Below, in pieces: positions 1-6,596 of a stretch of DNA of 26,396 nucleotides. Location: the IMG/VR virus record IMGVR_UViG_3300003690_000097, positions 1-26,396 of that record; one strand, 5' to 3'. The notes below the pieces were generated by a model. It saw nothing but the letters and a program-made list of their open reading frames with translations, ran no database searches and was not told the DNA's origin. The translations under genes and the position numbers were made by a program. Each line of letters opens with the position of its first letter. Position 1 is the stretch's first letter. The DNA is from a virus.

Positions 1-660
1 AGCACGGGGTTCTGCAAGTATAAGGCATCGAAAGAAGACGAGCCTCGAATCTCTCCACCAATCTCAATGGCGGTGGATATGTACAATGCCCGGCTCCTCC
101 ATCTCTGTTTCCCATCTAACTCACCGCCCCAGAGACTTTACTTCTCGGATACGATTGGAAAGGATGACGGCCCTCCACCGATTGGTCAACATAAGTTCAA
201 GGTCGGTTTCGATCTGATGATCTACGTGATCAATAAGTATAAGGATGAGATGATCGGTGTCCTTCCCTGGATTGCCCACTCCAACGGAGCACAGCAGAGT
301 TTCAATCTGATGCACGATATATGGTTAAAGGGGAAAGGGCCGAAGAGACCACAAGAGGTTCCTGTCTTCGCTTGCGCTGGCTCTGAAAAGAAACCGGTGG
401 GAACGAGCTACCAAACGGAGGTAATGATCATCTCCCTTATTAAGTGGTCCAAAAGGGATGAAATCCCAGGTCTAAACTCCGCGAATGAGACACGCGAAGA
501 AAGCAACATCGCACCAGAGGATTCAGGCTTTTCGGATCGGGAATCAGTGGATGCCTTCTCGGAGCCCATCCAAGATAGTAATGATATTTTCGGGTCAAAA
601 GCTGAAGTAGATGTCGAGGTTGTTGAAGAAGAGAATCAAGAAAGCGATCTCCCGTTCTAG
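1..660 (+). CDS. Phage protein with SSB-like acidic C-terminal tail (5' truncated)
   Basis: The reading frame is open from the first base of the window, so the gene starts upstream. The first in-frame ATG (67) has no Shine-Dalgarno site and is probably internal. About 219 residues are visible. The N-terminal two thirds look folded (positions about 60-150 hold beta-like segments such as FDLMIYVINKY and TEVMIISLIKW). The last 65 residues are low-complexity and very acidic, ending in SDLPF. That ending resembles the acidic tip (DDDIPF-like) by which bacterial single-stranded DNA-binding proteins bind partner proteins. Together with the nuclease and resolvase just downstream, this suggests a ssDNA-binding or recombination accessory protein. 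The SSB idea is inference from the tail alone; I do not recognise an OB fold with certainty. A long hairpin follows the stop. Confidence 0.6.
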   Translation, partial: STGFCKYKASKEDEPRISPPISMAVDMYNARLLHLCFPSNSPPQRLYFSDTIGKDDGPPPIGQHKFKVGFDLMIYVINKYKDEMIGVLPWIAHSNGAQQSFNLMHDIWLKGKGPKRPQEVPVFACAGSEKKPVGTSYQTEVMIISLIKWSKRDEIPGLNSANETREESNIAPEDSGFSDRESVDAFSEPIQDSNDIFGSKAEVDVEVVEEENQESDLPF

Positions 661-672
661 CTTCATTTTTTC

Positions 673-744
673 TCTGATCATGGCAGGGAAGCGGATCGTA
701 TATTGGGACTGCGATCTCCGCTTCCCTGCCCTGTCATGATCAGA
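673..744. repeat. Long imperfect inverted repeat (hairpin) between genes
   Basis: Arms 673-695 and 717-744 are complementary over 23 bp, interrupted only by a five-base insertion (730-734) in the right arm. The loop is 21 nt (696-716), and TCG/CGA inside it could pair further. It starts 12 nt after the stop at 660 and ends just before the purine-rich ribosome-binding region of the next gene (start 765). No T-run follows the right arm, so it is not a standard intrinsic terminator; the T-run at 666-671 precedes the left arm. It could be an RNA processing site, an mRNA-stabilising structure or a protein-binding site. Confidence 0.8.
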
Positions 745-764
745 AAGGAAAGGAGAGGAGAAGA

Positions 765-1694
765 ATGGAACGGATAAGAGATTCCAAAGGATTTTATCAA
801 CCAGCTACATCTCTAAAATGGCCCGAAGGAAACATCTCGGTGACAACGATTCTTCCAAAGGGGGATCTCTCAAATGTCCCCCCCCATATCCTGATACAAG
901 CTGGGCTTCGTGGATCGGCAGTTCATGAGGCTACGCACCACCTCGACCTCCATGATAATCCAGCGTGGGATTTATCAGACTATTCTATCGATATACAGGA
1001 GATCATCAAACCATACATGGTCGCATATAATAGATACCTGATGGACAAACGACCACGCTATTCCGAATTCGAGCAAGTGGTCTCGTCGGATGAGTACGGT
1101 TTCGCAGGACGGTTTGATCGCATGGGGGAATGGCAGGATCAGCCCGCTATTTTCGACATCAAAACCGGAATGGCATCAGCGACTGAAGGGCTACAGATGT
1201 CTGCATATCTCCTGGCTTATGAAGAACAACATGATATTGATGTGATGGATTATCTCAGGATCTCGATTCATCTATCGAAGGATGGAAATTATAAAATCAG
1301 TCGATGGAATTGCGGAGATGATTTGCGGGAGGACATGGACTTATTTATATCATTTCTCAATACTTACAGATGGAAAAGTAAACACAATCTTCAGGAAAAG
1401 GAGAAGATCCGACAATCTCAAACAGACATCGCAACAACGGAGATTTCCGTTATTTCTAATCCTGACATCGAGAAGAAGCTGGACAAACTTGAATCATTAA
1501 AGATCTCAAAATCGGATTGTGAGACCCTTGATCGGGAATTAAAATCTTTCTTCGAGGGCCATACCGGACAAACGCGATATGGGAAATGGATAATTGAAAG
1601 CAAAGAAATCGAACGCCACTACAAGCCAAAGCCCGCGCAAGAGGCAAGAATCGCCAAGTCTTGGTCCACCAAATTCACCAGGGGGCTTGGATGA
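765..1694 (+). CDS. PD-(D/E)XK nuclease, RecB/lambda-exonuclease type
   Basis: This 309-aa protein carries the motif series of the RecB-like PD-(D/E)XK nucleases. An SVTTIL segment lies near residue 25, GSAVHEA with the conserved His at 54, GRFDRMG with the metal-binding Asp at 118, FDIKTG with Asp131 and Lys133, and LQMSAYLLAY with Gln144. The four-cysteine Fe-S cluster of Cas4 is absent, so a phage recombination exonuclease is more likely than Cas4. The C-terminal 70 residues are a basic tail often seen in phage exonucleases. It probably resects double-stranded ends for recombination or replication, together with the upstream SSB-like protein and the downstream RusA. The start follows a strong purine-rich site (AAAGGAAAGGAGAGGAG). 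The stop overlaps the start of the resolvase gene. Confidence 0.85.
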   Translation: MERIRDSKGFYQPATSLKWPEGNISVTTILPKGDLSNVPPHILIQAGLRGSAVHEATHHLDLHDNPAWDLSDYSIDIQEIIKPYMVAYNRYLMDKRPRYSEFEQVVSSDEYGFAGRFDRMGEWQDQPAIFDIKTGMASATEGLQMSAYLLAYEEQHDIDVMDYLRISIHLSKDGNYKISRWNCGDDLREDMDLFISFLNTYRWKSKHNLQEKEKIRQSQTDIATTEISVISNPDIEKKLDKLESLKISKSDCETLDRELKSFFEGHTGQTRYGKWIIESKEIERHYKPKPAQEARIAKSWSTKFTRGLG

Positions 1695-2130
1695 GGCATG
1701 GATCGAAGTTGCTGAGATTGTAGTCTCCGGCCAGCCAATGGCGCAACCAAGAGCAAGGATGACTCGGGGCGGTCATGTTTATACACCAGGGAGCGCGAGT
1801 GGATGGAAGGAGAGAATACATTGGGAGGCAAAGAAAACGTGTCCTTGCCCTGTTGGTGGAAAAGAAACACCCGTGAGGGTTGACATCGAGTTTTATTTGA
1901 AACGCCCAAAACGCTTATGCAGAAAGAAAGATCCGCCTCATCGAATCTATGCAACAAGGAAACCTGACCGGGACAATCTCGATAAGGCCGTACTTGATTC
2001 CCTTGTTGGCGCGGGTGTTCTTTTGGACGATTCCCAGGTAGTTTCTGGTCTCATCGAAAAGTTTTATCATCCAATCGGTGAGGGACCGAGTGTCTTGATC
2101 AGCATCTCTATATGGGAAATGTCTGGATAG
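1687..2130 (+). CDS. rusA: RusA-family Holliday junction resolvase
   Basis: The protein matches RusA: a first strand with VSGQPMAQPRAR, a middle basic region, then KPDRDNLDKAVLDSL and GVLLDDSQV. The aspartates of DRDN and the later DD pair correspond to the catalytic acidic residues of the family. RusA enzymes cut Holliday junctions and are common in phage recombination modules. I chose TTG at 1687, preceded by GGGGG and overlapping the nuclease stop by 8 bases. An ATG at 1594 would add 31 unconserved residues inside the nuclease gene. ATG 1738 would remove the first conserved strand. The product would be about 147 aa, slightly longer than E. coli RusA (120 aa). The exact start is uncertain. 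Confidence 0.85.
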   Translation: MDEAWIEVAEIVVSGQPMAQPRARMTRGGHVYTPGSASGWKERIHWEAKKTCPCPVGGKETPVRVDIEFYLKRPKRLCRKKDPPHRIYATRKPDRDNLDKAVLDSLVGAGVLLDDSQVVSGLIEKFYHPIGEGPSVLISISIWEMSG

Positions 2131-2152
2131 CAACATGAAGGAGGTTTGCGCC

Positions 2153-2181
2153 TTGACGTATGCATTGAAATCTGATACACT
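2153..2181 (+). promoter_or_regulatory. Sigma70-type promoter with extended -10
   Basis: TTGACG at 2153-2158 is followed after exactly 17 bases by TACACT at 2176-2181. TG one base upstream of the -10 makes it an extended -10 element. Transcription would begin near 2188, only about 9 bases before the ATG of the 45-aa gene, giving an almost leaderless message for that gene. It lies just after the rusA stop and would drive the small gene and the helicase-methyltransferase. Confidence 0.6.
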
Positions 2182-2196
2182 AACTATCAATAGGAC

Positions 2197-2334
2197 ATGA
2201 GGACACGGTTTTATATCATCACCTGGGCCGACAGGCGCGACCAGATGGAGCAGGACGGCTGGACACTGGTAAAGATATACTCGCTTACGGGCTGTCACCA
2301 TGCGCCCAGCGCACTGTTCTGGAGGGAAGGATGA
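2197..2334 (+). CDS. Small hypothetical protein, 45 aa
   Basis: The ATG at 2197 opens a 45-codon frame ending in TGA 2332-2334, which overlaps the helicase-methyltransferase ATG at 2331 (ATGA), the usual sign of translational coupling. The protein begins MRTRFYIITWADRRDQMEQDGW and ends with the Cys-His-rich segment SLTGCHHAPSALFWREG. This compact pattern looks like a real small phage protein rather than noise, and the two histidines and cysteine could bind a metal. There is little room for a Shine-Dalgarno site (AGGA lies one base before the ATG). Function unknown. Confidence 0.6.
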   Translation: MRTRFYIITWADRRDQMEQDGWTLVKIYSLTGCHHAPSALFWREG

Positions 2335-4526
2335 CTGGTTACCAGGAATTCCTTGAATCAAAAACCGTTATTGAGCCGGAATTCGGCACACTGGAAAGCG
2401 TTAAGATCAATCCAATGCTCTATCCTTTCCAGGCCGATATTGTCCGGTGGGCTCTGCGGAGGGGAAGGGCCTGTATTTTTGCGGATTGCGGACTCGGGAA
2501 GACGCCTATGCAGCTTTCGTGGGCTGAAAATATCCCAGGGAAGGTTCTTATCCTCGCACCGCTTGCCGTCTCTGATCAAACCATCCGAGAGGGGGAGAAG
2601 TTCGGGATCGATGTTCGTGGAGCCAGGGATCAAAGCCAAGTCACGGGAAAGATAACAATAACGAACTACGAGATGTTGAGCCATTTCGAGCCTGGGGAAT
2701 TTTCCGGGATAGTCCTTGATGAGTCATCCATTATCAAGAACTTCGACGGGAAGCTCAGAGGGCAGATAATAGAGATGTTCAGGGATACATCCTATCGTCT
2801 CGCCTGTACAGCGACTCCTGCGCCGAATGATTACATGGAGCTAGGCAATCATTCGGAGTTTGTGGGCGCGATGACCAGGACAGAAATGCTCTCAATGTTC
2901 TTTGTTCATGACGGCGGGGAAACACAGAAATGGAGGATTAAAGGCCACGCGCAGGACAAGTTCTGGACCTGGGTTTGTTCATGGGCCGTACTTATCAGGA
3001 AACCATCCGACCTGAAGTATGAAGATTCCGGCTTCAATCTCCCGCCCATTTATATCCATGAGCATCTCGTTGAAGCAAACTCTTCGCAAGATGGGTTTCT
3101 ATTTCCAATGGAGGCAAAGACCTTACAAGAACGTCAAGGGGCTCGGCGAGAATCCATCTCGGAAAGGGTTTCCGCATGTGCCGAAAAAGTGAATAGCAGC
3201 CATGAGCCTTGGGTCGTCTGGTGTAACTTGAACAGCGAAAGCGATGCCTTAAAAAAGGCAATACCGGATTCCGTTGAAGTCAGGGGGAGCGATTCCAGGG
3301 AGGTCAAAGAGTCCCGTTTATTAGATTTCGGAAGGGGGAGGGTCCGCGTGATGGTGACGAAACCCTCCATCGCGGGATTCGGCCTGAACTGGCAGCATTG
3401 CCCTAACATGGCCTTTGTCGGCCTCTCTGATTCCTTCGAGCAATACTATCAGGCGACCAGACGATGTTGGAGGTTCGGGCAAGATAAGCCCGTAAATGTC
3501 CACATAATCACAGCAAGGACCGAGGGGGCCGTGGTGTCGAATATCAAGAGGAAGGAGAAAGATGCCGAGGAAATGATCAAGGGGATGTTAGCCAACATGA
3601 AAGATATCAACGCCGATGAAGTCAGGGGAGAGGCCATGAGTGAGGTGGAGGGGAAGGCCGTGGTAAAGGAGGGACCAGAATGGAAGATGATCATGGGGGA
3701 CTGTGTTGATGTCGTCGGCAAACTTGAACCGGGAAGCATCCATTATTCTATTTTCTCTCCACCTTTTTCATCTCTCTACACATATACGGACAGCGAGAAG
3801 GACATGGGCAACAGCCGGGACGACCGGGAATTCTATGAACATTTCCGCTTCCTGGTCAAAGAATTATACCGGGTGATTTTGCCGGGGCGGCTTGTGAGTT
3901 TTCATTGTATGAACCTCCAAACAACGAAAACACATTTCGGTTATATTGGGATCAGGGATTTCAGGGGCGAAATGATCCGGTTGTTTGAAGCGGAAGGATT
4001 CATTTACCATTCCGAAGTTTGTATTTGGAAAGACCCAGTTATAGCGATGCAGAGGACGAAGGCCCTTGGTCTACTTTACAAACAACTTAAAAAAGATTCG
4101 GCCATGTCAAGGCAGGGGATTCCGGATTATCTTGTGACAATGAGGAAGCCGGGAGACAATCCAGAGGCCGTCACAAAAGACCCAGAAGATTTTCCTGTGT
4201 CGGTGTGGCAGCGTTATGCTTCCCCGATATGGACCGACATAAACCCATCCGACACGCTTGCATTCAGATCAGTGCGGGAGCATAAGGATGATAAACATAT
4301 TTGCCCTCTCCAGCTAACCGTGATCCAGAGGGGTGTGGAAATATGGACGAATCCCGGTGACACGGTTCTTTCACCGTTCGCTGGCATTGGAAGTGAAGGT
4401 TACGTGGCAGTGAATCTTGGCCGAAGATTTCTTGGTGTTGAATTAAAGGGATCATATTTCCGTCAAGCGTGCGAAAACATGAAATCGGCGAGAGGGGGAG
4501 ACCTATTCAGTGGGGAGGCCACATGA
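2331..4526 (+). CDS. SNF2-like helicase fused to N4/N6 DNA methyltransferase
   Basis: A single 731-aa chain holds two enzymes. Residues 1 to about 440 are a superfamily 2 helicase/translocase: Walker A ADCGLGKTP (51-59), the DExx box LDESS (129-133), motif III CTATPAPND (159-167) and motif VI ATRRCWRFGQ (about 375-385). These are typical of SNF2-like proteins. Residues about 455-731 are a DNA methyltransferase. The catalytic motif IV reads IFSPPF (about 472-477) and comes before the AdoMet-binding motif SPFAGIGSEG (about 681-690), the beta-class order. An SPP(F/Y) motif is more usual for N4-cytosine than for N6-adenine enzymes, but the product base cannot be decided from sequence. It may modify phage DNA as it translocates, protecting it from restriction, or act at replication forks. 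It is coupled by ATGA to the small gene upstream. Confidence 0.9.
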   Translation: MTGYQEFLESKTVIEPEFGTLESVKINPMLYPFQADIVRWALRRGRACIFADCGLGKTPMQLSWAENIPGKVLILAPLAVSDQTIREGEKFGIDVRGARDQSQVTGKITITNYEMLSHFEPGEFSGIVLDESSIIKNFDGKLRGQIIEMFRDTSYRLACTATPAPNDYMELGNHSEFVGAMTRTEMLSMFFVHDGGETQKWRIKGHAQDKFWTWVCSWAVLIRKPSDLKYEDSGFNLPPIYIHEHLVEANSSQDGFLFPMEAKTLQERQGARRESISERVSACAEKVNSSHEPWVVWCNLNSESDALKKAIPDSVEVRGSDSREVKESRLLDFGRGRVRVMVTKPSIAGFGLNWQHCPNMAFVGLSDSFEQYYQATRRCWRFGQDKPVNVHIITARTEGAVVSNIKRKEKDAEEMIKGMLANMKDINADEVRGEAMSEVEGKAVVKEGPEWKMIMGDCVDVVGKLEPGSIHYSIFSPPFSSLYTYTDSEKDMGNSRDDREFYEHFRFLVKELYRVILPGRLVSFHCMNLQTTKTHFGYIGIRDFRGEMIRLFEAEGFIYHSEVCIWKDPVIAMQRTKALGLLYKQLKKDSAMSRQGIPDYLVTMRKPGDNPEAVTKDPEDFPVSVWQRYASPIWTDINPSDTLAFRSVREHKDDKHICPLQLTVIQRGVEIWTNPGDTVLSPFAGIGSEGYVAVNLGRRFLGVELKGSYFRQACENMKSARGGDLFSGEAT

Positions 4527-4545
4527 CCAGAGCCACAACCTCTGG
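4527..4545 (+). terminator. Weak hairpin after the helicase-methyltransferase
   Basis: CCAGAG (4527-4532) and CTCTGG (4540-4545) form a 6-bp stem with a 7-nt loop directly after the stop codon. Only a poor T-rich stretch (CTTGATTT) follows, so any termination would be partial. Confidence 0.3.
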
Positions 4546-4546
4546 C

Positions 4547-4575
4547 TTGATTTCCGACTTCCCATCTGCTATAAT
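4547..4575 (+). promoter_or_regulatory. Near-consensus sigma70 promoter with extended -10
   Basis: TTGATT at 4547-4552, a 17-base spacer, then TATAAT at 4570-4575 preceded by TGC, an extended -10. Along with 6568-6596 it is one of the two best promoter matches I found. Transcription would start near 4582 and run through about 460 bases without a convincing gene before the 52-aa gene at 5045. Confidence 0.7.
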
Positions 4576-4581
4576 GTTTCA

Positions 4582-5044
4582 TTTGGACCTCCAGCGGTCC
4601 TCGAACTCGGCCAGATAAGTGTCCTTGTGGACCTCTCCTGTTCCCTTCACAGGATGCTGAGGTTGGGTTTCGGGGATCGCTTTTAAGATAATAGATCCAA
4701 GGTCGCTTGGAGCCTTCGGATCTTTCATCCTTAATCCAACTGGCCTGGACAAACGCCAGAGTCAAAACTGTCCACTTGAGGCGGGAATCTTACTTCCGTT
4801 TATAGCGGGAGGCTCCCGGTCCTGGAGGGTGTCCGCGCGAGACGGTCCCTTCAAGAAACCAGAACACTGCATATTTTGAGGGTCCGAATCCCTCAAGCAG
4901 GGCGCTTGGCCGTCGAAACCGGCCATCTGGTGGATACGCCTCAGAAGCCTTCTTGCCCCTGCCCATACAGCATGCAGGGATTAAGGGAGGAGGGGTGTGT
5001 CTAACGCATGACTCATCATTAGCCGGGACGGGAGGGAACGTGGG
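4582..5044 (+). other. Non-coding leader or structured RNA candidate
   Basis: No frame on either strand here looks like a protein with a usable start. Several local hairpins can be drawn. They are GGACC/GGTCC (4585-4600), a 10-bp stem with one bulge at 4693-4723 followed by a T-rich stretch, TGGACA/TGTCCA (4746-4774), a 7-bp stem with loop TCCGAAT (4876-4896), TGGCCG/CGGCCA (4907-4925) and CCCTGC/GCAGGG (4957-4979). The loop at 4883-4889 resembles a tRNA T-loop, but no acceptor or anticodon arm fits around it. Placed between a consensus promoter and the replication genes, the region may be a long regulated 5' leader, a small RNA, or an origin region. Which of these holds cannot be told from one sequence. 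Confidence 0.4.
4693..4723 (+). terminator. Possible intrinsic terminator/attenuator inside the leader
   Basis: AGATCCAAGG (4693-4702) pairs with CCTT-C-GGATCT (4713-4723), with one bulged C and a 10-nt loop. TTCATCCTT follows. The T-run is imperfect, so this would be an attenuator or partial terminator for the transcript starting near 4582. Confidence 0.3.
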
Positions 5045-5203
5045 ATGGAGAGAGCGAGAGTTGAGAAGGTGCTGGAGCGGCTTGTGCGGTTGAAGGAGAT
5101 GTCCAACGGGGAGTCGAGCGCGGTGGAACTTGAAAAACACATAATGGAGTTGACAGCCCTTTTGACGCATCTGGAAGATGCAGATGAGGAGGAAAGAGAA
5201 TGA
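5045..5203 (+). CDS. Small charged helical protein, 52 aa
   Basis: The ATG at 5045 follows GGGAGGGAACGTGGG, a good ribosome-binding site. The 52-codon frame ends in TGA 5201-5203, overlapping the next ATG (5200) as ATGA. The product is almost all charged and leucine residues (VEKVLERLVRLKEM, VELEKHIMELTALLTHLEDA, then DEEERE) and should form one or two amphipathic helices or a coiled coil. It lies at the head of the replication genes and is translationally coupled to the replisome-type protein, so it may be a partner or regulator of it. I do not recognise the family. Confidence 0.7.
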   Translation: MERARVEKVLERLVRLKEMSNGESSAVELEKHIMELTALLTHLEDADEEERE

Positions 5204-5550
5204 AATATCCTCTAGCATTTCAGAATTTCTGGAAACTCTATCCTCGGCGGGTTGGGAAGAAGGTGGCCTTCAAAATGTGGGAGATAGCCATCGAGCAGGT
5301 AGAGCCGGAAGTGATTATGAGAGCCGTTCGAGAACAGCTTGAAGCTGGAGAATTCACCGAGGTGCGTTACACGCCCCATCCATCCACATGGTTGCGTGGA
5401 GAGCGGTGGGAAGATGAGGTACGCATGGAGGGTATGGAGGGGCTGGGTCTTGGGCAGGGAAGCCGGAACGTCCTTGCACATACCAAACAAGCCAACACGA
5501 GGATGGTGGTAAGTGGTAAAAGTTACCCCAATTTCCGTCGATCAGGATAG
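5200..5550 (+). CDS. Phage replication protein, replisome/helicase-loader type
   Basis: The 116-aa protein has the pattern of the small DNA-replication domain found in many phage initiator or loader proteins. It begins FQNFWKLYPRRVGKKVAFKMW (about residues 7-27), has a helical middle, and then YTPHPSTWLRGERWEDE (about 57-73). The PHP(A/S)TWL...RWEDE signature is common at the C-terminus of phage replication proteins. The usual N-terminal winged-helix domain is absent, so this is a minimal version. The last 40 residues are less conserved and are overlapped for 38 bases by the next gene. The family signature gives good confidence in a replication role; the exact biochemical step is inferred. 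Confidence 0.7.
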   Translation: MKYPLAFQNFWKLYPRRVGKKVAFKMWEIAIEQVEPEVIMRAVREQLEAGEFTEVRYTPHPSTWLRGERWEDEVRMEGMEGLGLGQGSRNVLAHTKQANTRMVVSGKSYPNFRRSG

Positions 5551-5917
5551 GGCAGGGGACGAGGCTCTAAGGGCAGACCTAGACAACCCGCTCCTGATCT
5601 TGACAGCCGCTTTTCCGAGATTCCTTTTTCCACCGGAAAGCGTTGCGATATATATGGATAAGCTCTCGCGTGTGCCGGGCCCAGAACTGCGCTTGGTCCT
5701 GCACGAGTGGATTGTGCGGGAGAAGCATTTCCCGACGATAGCGGAGATCCTTGCCTTGTGGCGAGCCAACAGGGAGCCACAGAATCTCCTTCCGCAGTAT
5801 TCTGGACCAGAGACCACGGAGCAGGATTCAAAGATGCGCCATGAAAATATAGAACAGGGGAGGATATACCTTCAGAATTTACGCAAGCTGAAAAAAAGCA
5901 CGGCCATGAATGGATGA
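5513..5917 (+). CDS. G39P-like replicative helicase loader/inhibitor candidate
   Basis: A GTG at 5513, with GAGG about ten bases upstream, opens a 134-aa frame overlapping the previous gene. Residues about 25-85 run NPLLILTAAFPRFLFPPES, then VPGPELRLVLHEWI, then HFPTIAEILALWRA. This alternation of helices with a FPTIAEI turn resembles the helical N-terminal domain of SPP1 G39P-type proteins, which bind and load the replicative helicase. The C-terminal 50 residues are polar and probably flexible, as in G39P. The position next to another replication gene fits. No replicative helicase is present in this window, so it may act on a host helicase or one encoded elsewhere in the phage. Family assignment is by eye and moderate. 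Confidence 0.6.
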   Translation: MVKVTPISVDQDRAGDEALRADLDNPLLILTAAFPRFLFPPESVAIYMDKLSRVPGPELRLVLHEWIVREKHFPTIAEILALWRANREPQNLLPQYSGPETTEQDSKMRHENIEQGRIYLQNLRKLKKSTAMNG

Positions 5918-6164
5918 TAATCCCTTTTTTGGAGGCTTGAAGTTGAAAACCGCATTGAAGAAAGCTGGTGGAAAACGAGAAGGGGCTGGGAGACCGAGGA
6001 GAAATGGCTCTGGTGGCGCACTTCTCTGCGCCACTGGAATTGTGTACTTAACTGGTGTTCAGCGGAGCATACTCGATTCTCATGCCGAATCTGAAAATTT
6101 GACGATCTCGGAATTGTTGAGACGGATAGTCGAAGGGTATCTTGAGGCGAGGAAGGACTCCTGA
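5910..6164 (+). CDS. Small basic DNA-binding protein (hook plus RHH-like helix)
   Basis: 84 aa, overlapping the previous stop by 8 bases. Residues about 20-33 (GGKREGAGRPRRNG) form a basic, glycine-rich GRPR segment like an AT-hook or flexible DNA-binding arm. The remainder runs IVYLTGVQRSILDSHAESENLTISELLRRIVEGYL. This has the strand-helix-helix spacing of a ribbon-helix-helix or similar small repressor domain. It may regulate the replication operon or neighbouring promoters. A convergent hairpin lies directly after the stop. Function is inferred from composition and predicted secondary structure only. Confidence 0.65.
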   Translation: MDDNPFFGGLKLKTALKKAGGKREGAGRPRRNGSGGALLCATGIVYLTGVQRSILDSHAESENLTISELLRRIVEGYLEARKDS

Positions 6165-6167
6165 TCA

Positions 6168-6216
6168 GGGAAGTGCCTCTGTGAGCGATATAAACGTTTC
6201 TGAGGCACTTTATCCC
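6168..6216. terminator. Convergent hairpin terminator candidate
   Basis: AAGTGCCTC (6171-6179) and GAGGCACTT (6202-6210) form a perfect 9-bp stem. GGG and CCC flank it on the outside (6168-6170, 6214-6216) and could pair across a TAT bulge. It sits between the end of the replication operon (6164, + strand) and the end of the minus-strand gene (6238), where a bidirectional terminator is expected. Runs of T are short on both strands. Confidence 0.5.
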
Positions 6217-6237
6217 TTGCCGAGTACAATCCCCCCC

Positions 6238-6549
6238 CTAGAGTTGTTTCAAGTTGTCCAGGTGCGCGGAGAACATTGACTTCCACCGGACTCGATTGCC
6301 AAATTTCATCTTATCCCCGTGATTGACACCATTTAGGTACCAGAGCGCGAGAGCCGCAGGAAGGAGTCCACCGCATTTGTTGCATCGCATGACTTCCTGA
6401 GATAGATCCACGTCTTCTTCCGGTGAAACGACCTCCCAAAAATGATGCGGAATGTCGCAGTTATCCAAGGCTTCAGAATTGATGGTCATTCTTGCAACCA
6501 GATGACTTTGTTCATTAATGTCAACCTCATCAGATTCTAATCGCCACAT
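6238..6549 (-). CDS. Hypothetical protein with CxxC motif, only minus-strand gene
   Basis: This 103-aa frame is the only convincing minus-strand gene. It begins MWRLESDEVDINEQSH, has a central acidic stretch (VVSPEEDVDLSQEV) and then MRCNKCGGLLPAALALWYLNG with a CxxC pair near residue 55-58. The composition is protein-like and no + strand gene competes for the space. AAAGGA lies about 13 bases before the ATG. The position between replication and late operons, transcribed opposite to both, is where phages often place small regulators or accessory (moron) genes. Two cysteines alone would need a dimer or further ligands to bind zinc. No family is recognised and no clear -35/-10 pair is seen upstream. 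Confidence 0.55.
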   Translation of the reverse strand: MWRLESDEVDINEQSHLVARMTINSEALDNCDIPHHFWEVVSPEEDVDLSQEVMRCNKCGGLLPAALALWYLNGVNHGDKMKFGNRVRWKSMFSAHLDNLKQL

Positions 6550-6567
6550 GATCTGTCATTCCTTTAT

Positions 6568-6596
6568 TTGAGATTGTAGATCGGATGTCGTATAAA
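6568..6596 (+). promoter_or_regulatory. Probable late promoter, sigma70 type
   Basis: TTGAGA (6568-6573), a 17-base spacer and TATAAA (6591-6596) make a good promoter pointing into the terminase genes, with a start near 6603. It is divergent from the minus-strand gene and is the only good promoter seen between the replication genes and the structural block. It is therefore the best candidate for starting the long packaging-head-tail transcript. Confidence 0.6.

Noticed and set aside
673-744. Intrinsic terminator
   Set aside because: Hairpin is long enough but no T-run follows it on either strand.
1594-1686. Upstream ATG (1594) as start of the RusA gene
   Set aside because: Would add 31 low-complexity residues inside the nuclease gene, not part of the RusA fold.
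2135-2200. 21-codon frame ending in ATGA with the 45-aa gene
   Set aside because: It has no Shine-Dalgarno site and contains the -35 and -10 of the predicted promoter.
4523-4618. 31-codon + strand frame overlapping the methyltransferase stop as ATGA
   Set aside because: The predicted promoter, including its -10, lies inside it, and the peptide has no protein-like pattern; the ATGA could be chance.
4463-4765. 100-codon reverse frame
   Set aside because: Runs antisense into the methyltransferase end; low-quality composition and no start signal.
4661-4880. Open + strand frame of about 72 codons
   Set aside because: No ATG, GTG or TTG in a useful place; only a late GTG, so no credible start.
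4830-4905. tRNA gene suggested by a 7-bp stem with loop TCCGAAT (4876-4896)
   Set aside because: No acceptor stem pairs with the bases after the T-arm-like hairpin, no anticodon arm forms at the right distance, and position 55 of the loop is C instead of T.
4790-5218. 142-codon reverse frame over the non-coding region
   Set aside because: Proline/arginine-rich translation without family features; overlaps the better-supported 52-aa + strand gene and has no ribosome-binding site.
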